A stretch of DNA of 64,000 nucleotides from Corynebacterium sp. ACRPS (GCF_022346005.1 NZ_JAKRMY010000002.1:1-64000), one strand, 5' to 3'. Positions 9,210 through 18,487 are shown, counted from the stretch's first letter. The notes: generated by a model not told the origin, from the sequence alone. A program made the numbers and translations.

Positions 9210-9228
9210 TATAATTACAACGTTGTAA
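9210..9228 (+). promoter_or_regulatory. Promoter -10 with overlapping 14-bp palindrome before the ParA-like gene
   Basis: TATAAT is at 9210-9215, following GGGTACGC; no good -35 is visible 17 bases upstream. The perfect palindrome TTACAACGTTGTAA covers 9215-9228, i.e. the base after the -10 through the expected transcription start. A bound repressor there would block initiation, so it is a plausible operator for the parA-scpA-scpB run. The regulator is unknown. Confidence 0.5.
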
Positions 9229-9286
9229 GCAACCCTATGCCAAATGTCATGGTCCATGACTTGGCGTCAAGGAAGAAGGTTTGACT

Positions 9287-10159
9287 GTGAGCGAAGAGGG
9301 TCTCTTTTCAGCCTCTGATGTAGAGACGGGGCTAACTGGCCGCCCTGTCCGCGAGCTGCCGGAACCCGCCCCCTTGGAAAAACATGGGCCCGCCACCATC
9401 ATCTCGATGTGTAACCAAAAGGGCGGCGTGGGCAAGACCACGTCCACCATTAATATGGGGGCCTGCCTCGCAGAGTATGGGCGCAAGGTTCTCTTGGTTG
9501 ACTTGGACCCGCAGGGTGCTCTTTCGGCCGGGCTGGGATTAAACCATGATGACATCGAGGACTCGATTTATGACGTGATGCTGGATAGTCATACCTCTAT
9601 CCACTCCGCCATTCATCACACCAGCGTGTCCGGCATGGACCTCGTTCCGGCTAATATCGATCTGTCTGCGGCAGAGATTCAGATGGTCAATGAAGTAGGC
9701 CGCGAGCACACCTTGGCGCGCGCCCTGCGTCCGGTGCGCCGGGATTATGACTTCATCATCATTGATTGCCAGCCTTCTTTGGGTCTGCTTACGGTCAACG
9801 CCCTAGCTTGTTCCCAGGGTGTCATCATTCCTATGGAATGCGAGTTCTTCTCGCTGCGCGGGCTTGCTTTGCTGACGGACACAGTGGAAAAAGTCTCTGA
9901 CCGCATCAATTTCGATCTGGAAGTCATGGGTATTTTGGTCACCATGTTTGATCGACGGACCAAGCACGCCCGTGAAGTCATGTCCCGCGTGGTGGAATAC
10001 TTTGGGGACCAAGTATTCGATACCGTCATTACCCGTACCGTGCGCTTCCCAGAAACCTCCGTGGCCGGCGAGCCCATCACCTCGTGGGCGCCCAGTTCCC
10101 AGGCCGCACAGCAATACCGCGATCTGGCGAAGGAAGTCATCGAGCGTTCGACCGTCTAA
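9287..10159 (+). CDS. ParA/Soj-family chromosome-partitioning ATPase
   Basis: About 290 residues starting at GTG 9287, seven bases after AGAAGG; a TTG six bases upstream is too close to that site. The deviant Walker A KGGVGKTT, Walker A' LLVDLDPQG and Walker B IIIDCQPSLG mark a ParA-type ATPase. It is the second, ScpA-linked ParA-like protein of actinobacteria (homologue of Rv1708), not the parA of the origin region with parB. Context suggests a role with condensin: scpA follows six bases later. It has its own promoter. Confidence 0.9.
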   Translation: MSEEGLFSASDVETGLTGRPVRELPEPAPLEKHGPATIISMCNQKGGVGKTTSTINMGACLAEYGRKVLLVDLDPQGALSAGLGLNHDDIEDSIYDVMLDSHTSIHSAIHHTSVSGMDLVPANIDLSAAEIQMVNEVGREHTLARALRPVRRDYDFIIIDCQPSLGLLTVNALACSQGVIIPMECEFFSLRGLALLTDTVEKVSDRINFDLEVMGILVTMFDRRTKHAREVMSRVVEYFGDQVFDTVITRTVRFPETSVAGEPITSWAPSSQAAQQYRDLAKEVIERSTV

Positions 10160-10165
10160 GCTACC

Positions 10166-10963
10166 GTGACGCAGCCAGAGATTACGGGGTTCCGCATTGC
10201 CCTGCGGAATTTTGAGGGGCCATTCGATCTGCTTTTGCAGCTCATCCAGGCCAAGAAGATGGATATCACGGATGTAGCCTTGTCTGAGGTGACCGATGAA
10301 TTTGTGGGCTACACACGCCAACTGGGCGAAAACGCGGATCTGGATGAGACGACGGATTTCCTGGTCGTCGCGGCAACTCTATTGGACCTGAAGGCCGCGC
10401 GCCTATTGCCGCGGGGAGAGGTCGATGACCTTGAAGACTTGGAGCTGCTGGAATCGCGCGACCTGCTCTTTGCCCGCCTGTTGCAGTACAAGGCTTACAA
10501 GCAGGCGGCGGATCAATTTGCCCGCTGGCAGCGGGAGGCGCAGCGCAGTTACCCGCGAGCTGTGAGCATCGAAGAGCAATTTGCTGAGCTTTTGCCTCCC
10601 GTAACCCTGGGCCATACTCCGGCGAGCTTTGCGGAAATGGCGGCGGGTGTCTTTCGCCCCAAGCCGCCGGAAGAAGTGGCCACGGGCCATATTCATGGCG
10701 TTGCCGTCTCCGTGCCCGAACAGGCTGGCAAGATACTCGAAACGCTCAAACTCATGGGTGCTGGGCAGTGGACAAGTTTTTCCTCGCTTACCCGGGATTG
10801 CACCACAACCATGCATATCGTCGGTAGATTCTTGGCGCTCTTGGAACTGTTTAAGGCCAAGGCGGTTGATGCCCAGCAGGAGGAGCCGTTGGGCCAACTT
10901 GACCTTTCCTGGACCGGCCTGGACGTAGATCCAGCCGTCGTTGCCGCAGCAAATTGGGACTAG
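10166..10963 (+). CDS. scpA: Segregation and condensation protein ScpA
   Basis: 265 residues. ScpA is the kleisin of the SMC-ScpAB condensin. The N-terminal part (FRIALRNFEGPFDLLLQLIQ) is the classic ScpA opening that contacts SMC, followed by helical ScpB-binding segments (LVVAATLLDLKAARLLP) and a C-terminal winged helix. GTG start at 10166, six bases after the ParA-like gene, with no strong ribosome-binding site, consistent with coupling. Confidence 0.93.
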   Translation: MTQPEITGFRIALRNFEGPFDLLLQLIQAKKMDITDVALSEVTDEFVGYTRQLGENADLDETTDFLVVAATLLDLKAARLLPRGEVDDLEDLELLESRDLLFARLLQYKAYKQAADQFARWQREAQRSYPRAVSIEEQFAELLPPVTLGHTPASFAEMAAGVFRPKPPEEVATGHIHGVAVSVPEQAGKILETLKLMGAGQWTSFSSLTRDCTTTMHIVGRFLALLELFKAKAVDAQQEEPLGQLDLSWTGLDVDPAVVAAANWD

Positions 10964-11000
10964 TGCTAGCACCGCCGTCGGTGGTTGTAACCTAAGGGGC

Positions 11001-11555
11001 ATGGATCTTCCGCTCATTTCGCAATTGCGGTCCCGGCTCGAGTCGATCTTGCTGGTGCTCGATTCGCCGGCATCCGTAGAGTCTTTGGCGCGGGCACTTA
11101 GCGTAGAACCTGCGGTCATTAGTGACTGTTTGCGGGCCATCCAACGCGAATTCGATAGCCGCGGCTCTGGAATTGAGCTGCGCGAAACGCCAGAGGGTTG
11201 GCGGTTTTATACGCGCCAGGAAAACGCCAGCGCGGTGGAGGAGTTTTTATTGGATGGGGCGCAAACGAAGCTGTCGCGCGCGGCCTTGGAAACCCTCGCC
11301 GTCGTGGCCTATCGCCAACCGGTCACGCGCCAGCAGGTCTCTGCGGTTCGCGGGGTCAACGTGGACGGCGTGATGCGCACCCTTAACCTGCGCGGGCTGA
11401 TCCGCGAGCTCCCGCAGGATGAGTTCGAAGGGGCGTCGCACCGATATGAAACCACCGAGCTTTTCCTCGAACTGCTAGGTATAGACTCGCTGGAGCGCCT
11501 TCCGGATTTGGCGCCGCTGCTTCCAGACGTCGATGCAATCGACGAAGAGTACTGA
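11001..11555 (+). CDS. scpB: Segregation and condensation protein ScpB
   Basis: 184 residues from the ATG at 11001, which follows AAGGGG; the open frame extends upstream into scpA but without a better start. Two winged-helix domains are evident (residues 8-75 and 95-160), with the family stretch LSRAALETLAVVAYRQPVTR and the following RGVNVDGVMRTLNLRGLI. It dimerises and holds ScpA in the SMC complex. The last residues are acidic. Confidence 0.92.
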   Translation: MDLPLISQLRSRLESILLVLDSPASVESLARALSVEPAVISDCLRAIQREFDSRGSGIELRETPEGWRFYTRQENASAVEEFLLDGAQTKLSRAALETLAVVAYRQPVTRQQVSAVRGVNVDGVMRTLNLRGLIRELPQDEFEGASHRYETTELFLELLGIDSLERLPDLAPLLPDVDAIDEEY

Positions 11556-11610
11556 GGTGGGGTAAACTCACGCAGGTAATTTCATATTTTCGAGAGAAAA
11601 GGACACTTAA

Positions 11611-12522
11611 GTGACTCCTCCCGCTCGCCGTGACGGCACACCGGATAAGAAGCAGCGAGACAGCGATATCGTTGTCTCCAATGCCAAGCCGGCTCGTAAT
11701 CAACACGTTTCCAAGAAAAAGCAGAAGGCTACCGCTGAATCGGTGGCGCGCGATTTGGGCGCTGACTGGCTGGTCGATGACGATAAGCCCAAGGGAGAGC
11801 GCCTGCAGAAGGTCTTGGCTAAGGCGGGCGTCGCATCGCGCCGCCACGCGGAAATCCTCATTGATGCCGGCCGCGTTGAAGTAAATGGAAATGTCATTCT
11901 CAAGCAGGGCGTGAAGGTCAACCCCGCCGTGGACGTCATCCGCGTCGATGGCGTTCGCGTGAACGTTAACGAGGACCAAGAATATTTCATCCTCAATAAA
12001 CCCCGCGGAATGCAGTCGACGATGTCAGATGATCTCGGCCGCCCCTGCGTGGGCGACGTGGTTTCTGAAAAGGTTGCCTCGGGCCAGCGCCTATTCCACG
12101 TAGGCCGCTTGGACGCGGATACGGAAGGCCTGCTCATCCTCACCAACGATGGGGAATTGGCCAACCGCCTGATGCACCCCAAGTATGAGGTGAAGAAAAC
12201 CTACCTGGCCACGGTATTGGGCGAGGCCGATAATAAGCTGGTGCGCCAGCTTAAAGAGGGCATCGAGCTAGAAGATGGCCTAGCCAAGGCCGATTTTGTG
12301 CAGGTAGTGGACAAGAACCAGGGGTTCTCTCTGGTCCGAGTCGAGCTGCACGAAGGGCGCAAGCACATCGTGCGCCGCCTGCTGAAGGAAGCCGGCTATC
12401 CCGTGCAGCGTCTGGTGCGCACCAAGCTGCATACGGTCCAATTGGGTGATATGAAGCCCGGCGGGTTGCGCGCGCTGAATTCCAATGAGTTAACGAGCTT
12501 GTACAAGGTGGTGGGGATGTAA
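11611..12522 (+). CDS. rluB: 23S rRNA pseudouridine synthase RluB
   Basis: 303 residues, GTG start at 11611 after AGAAAAGGAC. A basic disordered N-terminus of about 60 residues precedes an S4 domain (GERLQKVLAKAGVASRRHAE) and the RsuA/RluB catalytic domain with the motif GRLDADTEGLLILTNDGE, whose aspartate is the catalytic one. It isomerises a uridine in 23S rRNA. It lies between scpB and cmk, the usual actinobacterial order, with the stop overlapping the cmk ATG. Confidence 0.93.
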   Translation: MTPPARRDGTPDKKQRDSDIVVSNAKPARNQHVSKKKQKATAESVARDLGADWLVDDDKPKGERLQKVLAKAGVASRRHAEILIDAGRVEVNGNVILKQGVKVNPAVDVIRVDGVRVNVNEDQEYFILNKPRGMQSTMSDDLGRPCVGDVVSEKVASGQRLFHVGRLDADTEGLLILTNDGELANRLMHPKYEVKKTYLATVLGEADNKLVRQLKEGIELEDGLAKADFVQVVDKNQGFSLVRVELHEGRKHIVRRLLKEAGYPVQRLVRTKLHTVQLGDMKPGGLRALNSNELTSLYKVVGM

Positions 12523-13214
12523 TGATTTCGAATATGCCTGATGAGGGCCTGATCCTCGCGGTCGATGGCCCCTCCGGAACAGGGAAGTCCACGACCTGCC
12601 GGGCCTTGGCCAAGCAGTTGGACGCAAAATACATCGATACCGGCGCCATGTACCGGGTGGCAACCTTGGCGGTATTGCGCCAAGGCGTGGATCCCGCGGA
12701 CAAAGAGGCGGTGATTTCCGCGACGGCGAACCTGCCCTTGGAGGTTTCCGATGATCCGGACTCCACCCAGGTGCTTTTCGATGGCGCCGATGTCTCCCGC
12801 GTCATCAGGGAAGACGAGGTTACCCAGAACGTCTCCGCAGTATCAGCCATCCCGGAGGTGCGGGAGAACTTGGTGGCATTGCAGCGCAAGCTGGCACAGC
12901 GCGCCCACCGCGCCATCGTAGAGGGCCGCGATATCGGTACCGTGGTGCTTGCCGATGCCCCAGCGAAGGCCTTCATGACGGCCTCGGCTGAAGTTCGCGC
13001 GCAGCGCCGGCACGATCAAAACGAAAAGGCCGGCATCGCCTCCGATTTTGAATCGGTACTGGCGGATGTGCAGCGCCGCGATGCCGCGGATTCTTCCCGC
13101 GCCACCTCGCCGCTTCGCCCAGCTGACGATGCCACTATTGTCGATACCTCTGACATGAGCCCGGAGGACGTCGTCCAGGCTCTTATCAACGTGGTTAAGG
13201 AGTCCCGCTCATGA
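12522..13214 (+). CDS. cmk: Cytidylate kinase
   Basis: 230 residues. The N-terminal P-loop is [19 protein letters not shown], followed by the CMP-binding region ([16 protein letters not shown]) and [19 protein letters not shown], then [17 protein letters not shown]. It phosphorylates CMP and dCMP with ATP. The start overlaps the rluB stop and the end overlaps the der start by four bases. Confidence 0.95.
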   Translation: MISNMPDEGLILAVDGPSGTGKSTTCRALAKQLDAKYIDTGAMYRVATLAVLRQGVDPADKEAVISATANLPLEVSDDPDSTQVLFDGADVSRVIREDEVTQNVSAVSAIPEVRENLVALQRKLAQRAHRAIVEGRDIGTVVLADAPAKAFMTASAEVRAQRRHDQNEKAGIASDFESVLADVQRRDAADSSRATSPLRPADDATIVDTSDMSPEDVVQALINVVKESRS

Positions 13215-14794
13215 GCAATAAAGATTTTGAATCCCCAGAGGAAGAAGTCACGCAGTTCCATTACCCTGCGGGTAAGTTCGACGAGGAAACGGTCGAGACC
13301 TCGCCGGGGTGGGCTACGGACGATTTTGATGCCGAAGAATTCGACTACGACTTTGATGAGTCAGAGTTCGGCGAGGCCGACTACGGGGACGAGGACGACC
13401 TCGAGCAGCCCCTCAGTGAGGACGAGTGGGAGCAGCTCTCGCAGTCGCTCGGCTTTGCCGATGCCACCGAAGAAGCCCTGTGCACCGTCGCTATTGTGGG
13501 CCGGCCGAATGTGGGCAAGTCTTCGCTGGTTAATCGCTTCCTCGGCCGCCGCGAGGCCGTCGTAGAAGACCACCCTGGCGTTACCCGTGACCGCGTCTCC
13601 TACGTGGCGGACTGGAATGGGCAGCGCTTTATCGTGCAGGATACCGGCGGCTGGGATCCCAACGTTAAAGGCATGCACGCCGATATCGCCCGCCAGGCAG
13701 AAATGGCGATGGATACCGCAGATGTCATCGTGATGGTGGTAGACACCAAAGTGGGCATTACCGAAACCGATGAGGTTATGGCGCGCCGCCTGCAAAAGTC
13801 CCCGGTTCCGGTGATCGTGGTATCGAATAAGTTCGATTCCGATAACCAGTATGCGGATATGGCGCAGTTTTACGCCTTGGGCCTCGGGGATCCGTGGCCG
13901 GTGTCCGCACAACACGGGCGCGGTGGCGCGGACGTGCTGGATGAGATCCTGCGCAGCTTCCCCGAAGAACCGCGCGAGACCTCGATTACGTCGGGCCCTC
14001 GCCGCGTCGCGCTCGTCGGCAGGCCTAATGTGGGCAAGTCTTCGTTGCTCAATAAGCTCACCAGTGAGGAGCGCTCGGTGGTAGATAATGTCGCCGGCAC
14101 CACGGTGGATCCCGTGGACTCGCTGGTGCAGCTAGATGAGCAGTTGTGGAAGTTCATCGATACCGCGGGCCTGCGCAAGAAGGTCAAGAACACGCAGGGC
14201 CACGAGTATTATGCGTCCTTGCGCACCCGCGGCGTCATCGATGCGGCCGAGGTATGCATCATGCTTATCGATGCCTCCGAGGAGATTTCCGAGCAAGACC
14301 AGCGCGTGCTCAATATGGTGCTGGAGTCCGGTAAGGCGCTGGTCATCGCGTTCAATAAGTGGGACCTGATGGACGAGGACCGCCGCTATTACCTCGATCG
14401 CGAGATTGACGAGCAGCTGCGGCACTTGCCGTGGGTAACCCGCGTTAATATTTCAGCTGAGACCGGCCGTGCCTTGCAAAAGCTGGAGCCGGCCATGATC
14501 GAGGCCCTAGAAAGCTGGGATCAGCGCGTGTCTACCGGTCAGCTCAATAACTGGATGCGTGAGGCGATTGCTGCCAACCCGCCGCCGATGAAGAATAATC
14601 GTTTGCCGCGAGTGCTGTTTGCTACGCAGGCATCGACCCAGCCGCCGACGATTGTTCTATTTACCACTGGATTCCTCGACGCGTCCTACCGGCGCTATCT
14701 TGAACGCAAGTTCCGCGAGCGCTTTGGTTTCCACGGCACCCCCATCCGCATCGCCGTGCGCGTGCGCGAACGCCGAGGCAAAAAGCGGAAATAA
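13211..14794 (+). CDS. der: Ribosome-assembly GTPase Der (EngA)
   Basis: 527 residues with two tandem G domains: [18 protein letters not shown] and NKFD in the first, then [20 protein letters not shown] and NKWD in the second, followed by the KH-like C-terminal domain. It assists 50S subunit maturation. The first 90 residues are an unusually acidic extension with no lysine-rich counterpart, absent from the E. coli type but seen in corynebacterial homologues. The ATGA overlap couples it to cmk, and a strong terminator follows, closing the whole 11.5-14.8 kb run. Confidence 0.94.
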   Translation: MSNKDFESPEEEVTQFHYPAGKFDEETVETSPGWATDDFDAEEFDYDFDESEFGEADYGDEDDLEQPLSEDEWEQLSQSLGFADATEEALCTVAIVGRPNVGKSSLVNRFLGRREAVVEDHPGVTRDRVSYVADWNGQRFIVQDTGGWDPNVKGMHADIARQAEMAMDTADVIVMVVDTKVGITETDEVMARRLQKSPVPVIVVSNKFDSDNQYADMAQFYALGLGDPWPVSAQHGRGGADVLDEILRSFPEEPRETSITSGPRRVALVGRPNVGKSSLLNKLTSEERSVVDNVAGTTVDPVDSLVQLDEQLWKFIDTAGLRKKVKNTQGHEYYASLRTRGVIDAAEVCIMLIDASEEISEQDQRVLNMVLESGKALVIAFNKWDLMDEDRRYYLDREIDEQLRHLPWVTRVNISAETGRALQKLEPAMIEALESWDQRVSTGQLNNWMREAIAANPPPMKNNRLPRVLFATQASTQPPTIVLFTTGFLDASYRRYLERKFRERFGFHGTPIRIAVRVRERRGKKRK

Positions 14795-14810
14795 GAGTTC
14801 ACTGTGAAAG

Positions 14811-14858
14811 CGAGCGAAGCACTCACACATGTGGGGCTTCGCTCGTGTCTTTTCTTTT
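14811..14858 (+). terminator. Rho-independent terminator after der
   Basis: A perfect 10-bp stem, CGAGCGAAGC at 14811-14820 with GCTTCGCTCG at 14836-14845, followed by the T-rich tract TGTCTTTTCTTTT. It separates the housekeeping run from the AT-rich operon that follows. Confidence 0.88.
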
Positions 14859-14867
14859 GATAGAACC

Positions 14868-14915
14868 TATAAATAAGAGTATTAAGGTAACCTAAGCTAG
14901 GCAGATTTAGGTTAA
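14868..14915 (+). promoter_or_regulatory. Promoter with DtxR-like iron box before the FAD-enzyme operon
   Basis: TATAAA at 14868-14873 is a likely -10. TTAAGGTAACCTAAGCTAG at 14882-14900 matches the DtxR consensus TTAGGTTAGCCTAACCTAA at 14 of 19 positions and would cover the transcription start. A separate half-site, TTAGGTTAA, lies at 14907-14915. This predicts repression when iron is plentiful. A second possible -10 (TATAAA, 14934-14939) lies just before the GTG at 14944 and could give a leaderless message. Confidence 0.6.
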
Positions 14916-14943
14916 TTCCTTATGAATCTTATTTATAAACCTT

Positions 14944-16425
14944 GTGCGTCGCGCTCGTAGAGTATTTACTCAAGTTGTGACCATTCATCAGCATTTTCGC
15001 GTCGGTGTAGTCGGCTGTGGCATTGGCGGCTCCCTTTTCTTCGAACATTTGGCAGCCATGCTCGAAGAGATCGATGAACAACCCGTGACAGAAATCGAAA
15101 TATTGATATTCAATCCTGAGCACTCAATAGGTACCGGCATACCTTTTGGTCCAGACCTGCCCTGTGCAACTATCAATACAAGCTATCGTCGTTTAAACTC
15201 CCTTGGAAAATCATCAACTTTATTTACGGACTGGCTTGCTGAGACAAACCGGTTGGCGAGCCAATTGAATTCCTTCCCAATACCTCGAAGTTTTTATGGT
15301 GCATATTCTCGCTCTAAACTAAGAAATGCTGTGCAATTGATCGAGAAGAGTATCCGTGTGCGATGGGTTAAGGAGCGAGTTCACGCTATGTGGTCTATTG
15401 CTCCAGACAAAATTCAAATAGCTACAGAATCTGGCGAGCAATTCTTGGTCAATGCATCAATACTGGCCGTAGGAAACTGGTCCCCGCCTAAAATTCCTGG
15501 TACCAGAACATGTTATCCATTAGAGAGGCAGATCCAAAGTATATCTCCGGCATCGGGGCCCGAGACTCTAATTGTTGGTACCGGCCTATCAGCGGTGGAT
15601 GCTGCCGTAACTTTAGCTGAGCAAGGGATTGCGTGCACTATGGCATCGCCCAGCGGCAGGTTGCCGTGGGTACAGATCGTGGAGGAAGCTGAAAGTCCAT
15701 TCCCAAAGCATTTGACGATTTCAGCGGTCAAGGAATTAGATGCGGAAGGAGGGCTTACTGCCGATGCTGCATTGGGACTAATGGTACGAGAATGCGAGGA
15801 ATATGGCGTTGACTTAAATGCTGTGCTGGCCGGCCAACATTACGATCAACACTGGAGCGATCCTCGAGAAGATCGACGCCATAATGCTGCGTACACGGTA
15901 TTGAGCACTGCAAATGCAGCTTTAAATCTGATTTTTCAACGTCTCTCAAATGAGCAACGACAAGTATTCGAGCTGGCATTAAATGGAAACTGGCGCAGAT
16001 TTAGGTTCAGGATACCGCTTAGCAGGTGGAAGCAATTAAAAAACTTTATATTAGTTGGGTTGGTGCAACTAGACACTCTTCCTCCAGTCGAACGCAACCC
16101 ATCTGCACTTGCATCTTATTCATCGGTGATTGATGCTAGGGGCCAGAGCGCTTTGATCCAGAATTCAACGTTTCTAACAAACGTTTTTCGAGAAAATGGA
16201 CTCAAATGCGACTACAAAGGACGTGGTTTATGGGATCCAAGTACCGGATTACTTATCTCTAGCCGTAAGAATAGTAGTCCGAAAATTTACGGAATCGGGT
16301 GCGTAACGGCAGGATCCAACCTCATTACCTCCGCCCTCGATGTTATTGATATTCAAGCTAATCTAGTAGCGCGATCAATCTTCGGGCAGCTAACTTGCAC
16401 AGTCCCAAAATTCAAGAAAAGGTAG
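14944..16425 (+). CDS. FAD/NAD(P)-binding oxidoreductase, possible N-monooxygenase
   Basis: Up to 493 residues. An N-terminal FAD Rossmann motif (VGVVGCGIGGS, near residue 20) is followed by the GTGIPFG segment characteristic of the COG4529/NAD_binding_9 type, an ILAVGNW turn and a second Rossmann motif LIVGTGLSAVDAAVTLAE around residue 205. This two-dinucleotide layout is shared with flavin N-hydroxylases of the SidA/IucD type and their relatives, so amine oxidation is plausible but not shown. The start is uncertain: GTG 14944, or GTG 14977 eleven codons later; neither has a clear ribosome-binding site. It is first in a four-gene operon that is clearly AT-richer than its neighbours, suggesting acquisition. 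Expected cytosolic. Confidence 0.75.
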   Translation: MRRARRVFTQVVTIHQHFRVGVVGCGIGGSLFFEHLAAMLEEIDEQPVTEIEILIFNPEHSIGTGIPFGPDLPCATINTSYRRLNSLGKSSTLFTDWLAETNRLASQLNSFPIPRSFYGAYSRSKLRNAVQLIEKSIRVRWVKERVHAMWSIAPDKIQIATESGEQFLVNASILAVGNWSPPKIPGTRTCYPLERQIQSISPASGPETLIVGTGLSAVDAAVTLAEQGIACTMASPSGRLPWVQIVEEAESPFPKHLTISAVKELDAEGGLTADAALGLMVRECEEYGVDLNAVLAGQHYDQHWSDPREDRRHNAAYTVLSTANAALNLIFQRLSNEQRQVFELALNGNWRRFRFRIPLSRWKQLKNFILVGLVQLDTLPPVERNPSALASYSSVIDARGQSALIQNSTFLTNVFRENGLKCDYKGRGLWDPSTGLLISSRKNSSPKIYGIGCVTAGSNLITSALDVIDIQANLVARSIFGQLTCTVPKFKKR

Positions 16426-16431
16426 GACACG

Positions 16432-17046
16432 ATGCTAAATAGCAACATTCCGAAAGTCCCTCTACTTCGCGGAAAAAATATTACTTTAGAAGCATTGAGT
16501 GTAGACCATGCACCTGGCTTAGCGGAGGCAGTTAAAGACGGAGAAATATGGAGGCGGTGGTATACCAAGGTCCCCGCTCCCAGTGCGATGCAACAAGCAG
16601 TAGAAGAACGTATCTCTTGGTACGAGTTGTACGGGACGCAGCTTTTTACGGTGTTTGACCAAGCCCATACTCCATTGGGGATGACTGGTTTTCAGTCATT
16701 AGACAAGGGAAATAGACGCGCACAAATAGGATACACCTGGTATAGGGAATCAGCTCAAAATACTGCGGTTAATAGTGATTGCAAGCTCACCCTAATAAGC
16801 TATGCGTTTGAGCAATTAGATTTCTTATCCGTCTTCTTCACGACCAATTCTTTCAACCGTGCCAGTCGGCGCGCTTTGGAATCAATGGGCGCACATCTAG
16901 ATGGAATTCTGCGGAGCCACCAGGTACTCGATAACGGGATCATTAGAGATACCTGCGTTTATAGCGTATTGAGGCATGAATGGCCTGCTGTTAAAAATCA
17001 CCTGCAATATAAGCTTGCCATCAAGACCGAGGAAAACAATGGCTGA
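16432..17046 (+). CDS. GNAT-family N-acyltransferase
   Basis: 204 residues of RimJ/RimL-like GNAT type. It opens with LLRGKNITLEALSVDHAPGL, has the central strand GMTGFQSLDKGNRRAQIGYTWY, and a C-terminal FFTTNSFNRASRRALESMGA that corresponds to the conserved N-x-x-S-x-x-x-x-x-x-x-G region of these enzymes. It would transfer an acyl group from acyl-CoA to an amine. Following a flavoenzyme in an iron-boxed operon, acylation of a hydroxylamine as in hydroxamate siderophores is one possible role; simple self-resistance by acetylation is another. AAAGGTAGGACACG precedes the ATG. It overlaps the lyase start by eight bases. Confidence 0.78.
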   Translation: MLNSNIPKVPLLRGKNITLEALSVDHAPGLAEAVKDGEIWRRWYTKVPAPSAMQQAVEERISWYELYGTQLFTVFDQAHTPLGMTGFQSLDKGNRRAQIGYTWYRESAQNTAVNSDCKLTLISYAFEQLDFLSVFFTTNSFNRASRRALESMGAHLDGILRSHQVLDNGIIRDTCVYSVLRHEWPAVKNHLQYKLAIKTEENNG

Positions 17047-18487
17047 GAACAATGAAGTAGCCAATTATGTCGCTATCGACCGAGCATCAGCTTTGGTTTT
17101 AATAAGGCAGAGATTGATTACATCGTCTGATTTTAACCATATTATTAACGCTGTCGCCTTAATTGAGCGAGAATCAGAGTCCTCACGATCCAATGGCTTT
17201 TCTGACTATCTCTATTATCAGAAGCGCGCTATAGAGATTGCAGGTCCGACGTATGGAAATGTTCATGTTGGCCGTTCGAGACAGGACATTCTTATTACAT
17301 GCCAGAGGATGAACCTTCGCCGCGCAATAGTGCAGCTATTTGGCGAGGTGGTGGGTCTTCGTGACGATTTGTTAAACTTTGCAGCTACAAAGTGCGACCT
17401 AATTGTCCCAAGCTTTACCAATGGAGTTCAGGCCCAGGTGACTACGCCAGCGCATACTTTTCTTGGTTATGAAAGAAGTTTTCAACGGATAACCCAACGG
17501 TTATGCGAAGCATTAGAACGGGTCAATACTTGCCCGCTTGGGTCTGCTGCATTGGCTGGAACAAGCATTCCGGTTGATCGAAGGGTACTTGCGCGGTTAC
17601 TTGGATTTTCTAAAGAAACAGCAAATACCTTTGATGGGGCCCAAGTCTCCTCGATAGACGTGGACCTCGAACTCATGGGAATATTTGAGACGGTAGCCAT
17701 GGTTATCGGGATGATCACCCAAGATATTCATTCCCAATACCAGAATCCGCATCCCTGGTATATTCTCGATGCTCCAGATCTAACCCAACCAAGCACGTTG
17801 ATGCCGCAAAAGCGCAACCCTGTGGCTCTTAACCATGTCAGAATGAAATCAAGTCGTACTATCGGACACTGCCAAGTCGTTCGAAGCCTGCACCATAATG
17901 TGCAAACTGGATTAACTGATCATAAGCGCGGTGATTCTTGGATCGCGGCAATACAAACGCTGGACTTGGTTGAGCATTTCCGAAAAGTAGTTCAAAATTT
18001 GAACTTTGTTCCCGGGGCCGCAATGGATATGGTTAATTCAGAATACTCCGCGGCATCAGAGATAGCGAACACACTTTATATCGTATCCGGGATTCCGTTC
18101 CGCAAAGGGCACGATTTTACTAGTAAATTAGTGGATTACTGTCGACGCGAATCGGTACTGTTTCATGAACTCACATTGGAAGAAATCGACAATATTTATC
18201 GAGGCGCAGAATCCAATTCAGCACGATCTACGTTTCCGCTGACTATCGAACAATTTCGGGAAACTGTTGATCCGCGCCATTTAATTAATAATTACGCTGT
18301 AATCGGTGGTGCTGCACCACAAGAGACGAATCGCCAGTTACGCGCCGCGCGTCGTGAGTTATCTAACGATCATTCCACTGTTTCCACATTTCTGCATATG
18401 GAGGAGAAATGGCCTGATCAATTGCTCCGGGAAGTCGACACCGAGCTTTCCATCGCAGCAACTCAGATTCCAGGTGATCAAGTCTAG
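17039..18487 (+). CDS. Argininosuccinate-lyase-like C-N lyase
   Basis: 482 residues from the ATG at 17039 (after GAGG); an earlier frame start lies inside the GNAT gene. It belongs to the aspartase/fumarase superfamily and is closest in motifs to ArgH: NVHVGRSRQD at residues 74-83, CPLGSAALAGTSIPVDR at 165-181, and the signature loop PSTLMPQKRNP at 251-261. Two differences from true ArgH are visible: the paired catalytic Thr-His is Thr127-Asn128 (FTNGVQAQ), and the loop begins Pro-Ser-Thr rather than Gly-Ser-Ser. No arginine biosynthesis gene is nearby. A specialised role is therefore likely: adding an amine to fumarate, or eliminating fumarate from an aspartate derivative. EDDS lyase and nitrosuccinate lyases are precedents in this superfamily. 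Confidence 0.82.
   Translation: MAENNEVANYVAIDRASALVLIRQRLITSSDFNHIINAVALIERESESSRSNGFSDYLYYQKRAIEIAGPTYGNVHVGRSRQDILITCQRMNLRRAIVQLFGEVVGLRDDLLNFAATKCDLIVPSFTNGVQAQVTTPAHTFLGYERSFQRITQRLCEALERVNTCPLGSAALAGTSIPVDRRVLARLLGFSKETANTFDGAQVSSIDVDLELMGIFETVAMVIGMITQDIHSQYQNPHPWYILDAPDLTQPSTLMPQKRNPVALNHVRMKSSRTIGHCQVVRSLHHNVQTGLTDHKRGDSWIAAIQTLDLVEHFRKVVQNLNFVPGAAMDMVNSEYSAASEIANTLYIVSGIPFRKGHDFTSKLVDYCRRESVLFHELTLEEIDNIYRGAESNSARSTFPLTIEQFRETVDPRHLINNYAVIGGAAPQETNRQLRAARRELSNDHSTVSTFLHMEEKWPDQLLREVDTELSIAATQIPGDQV

Noticed and set aside
14922..14960. Possible 12-codon leader peptide before the FAD enzyme
   Set aside because: It has no ribosome-binding site, regulatory codon run or following attenuator hairpin.
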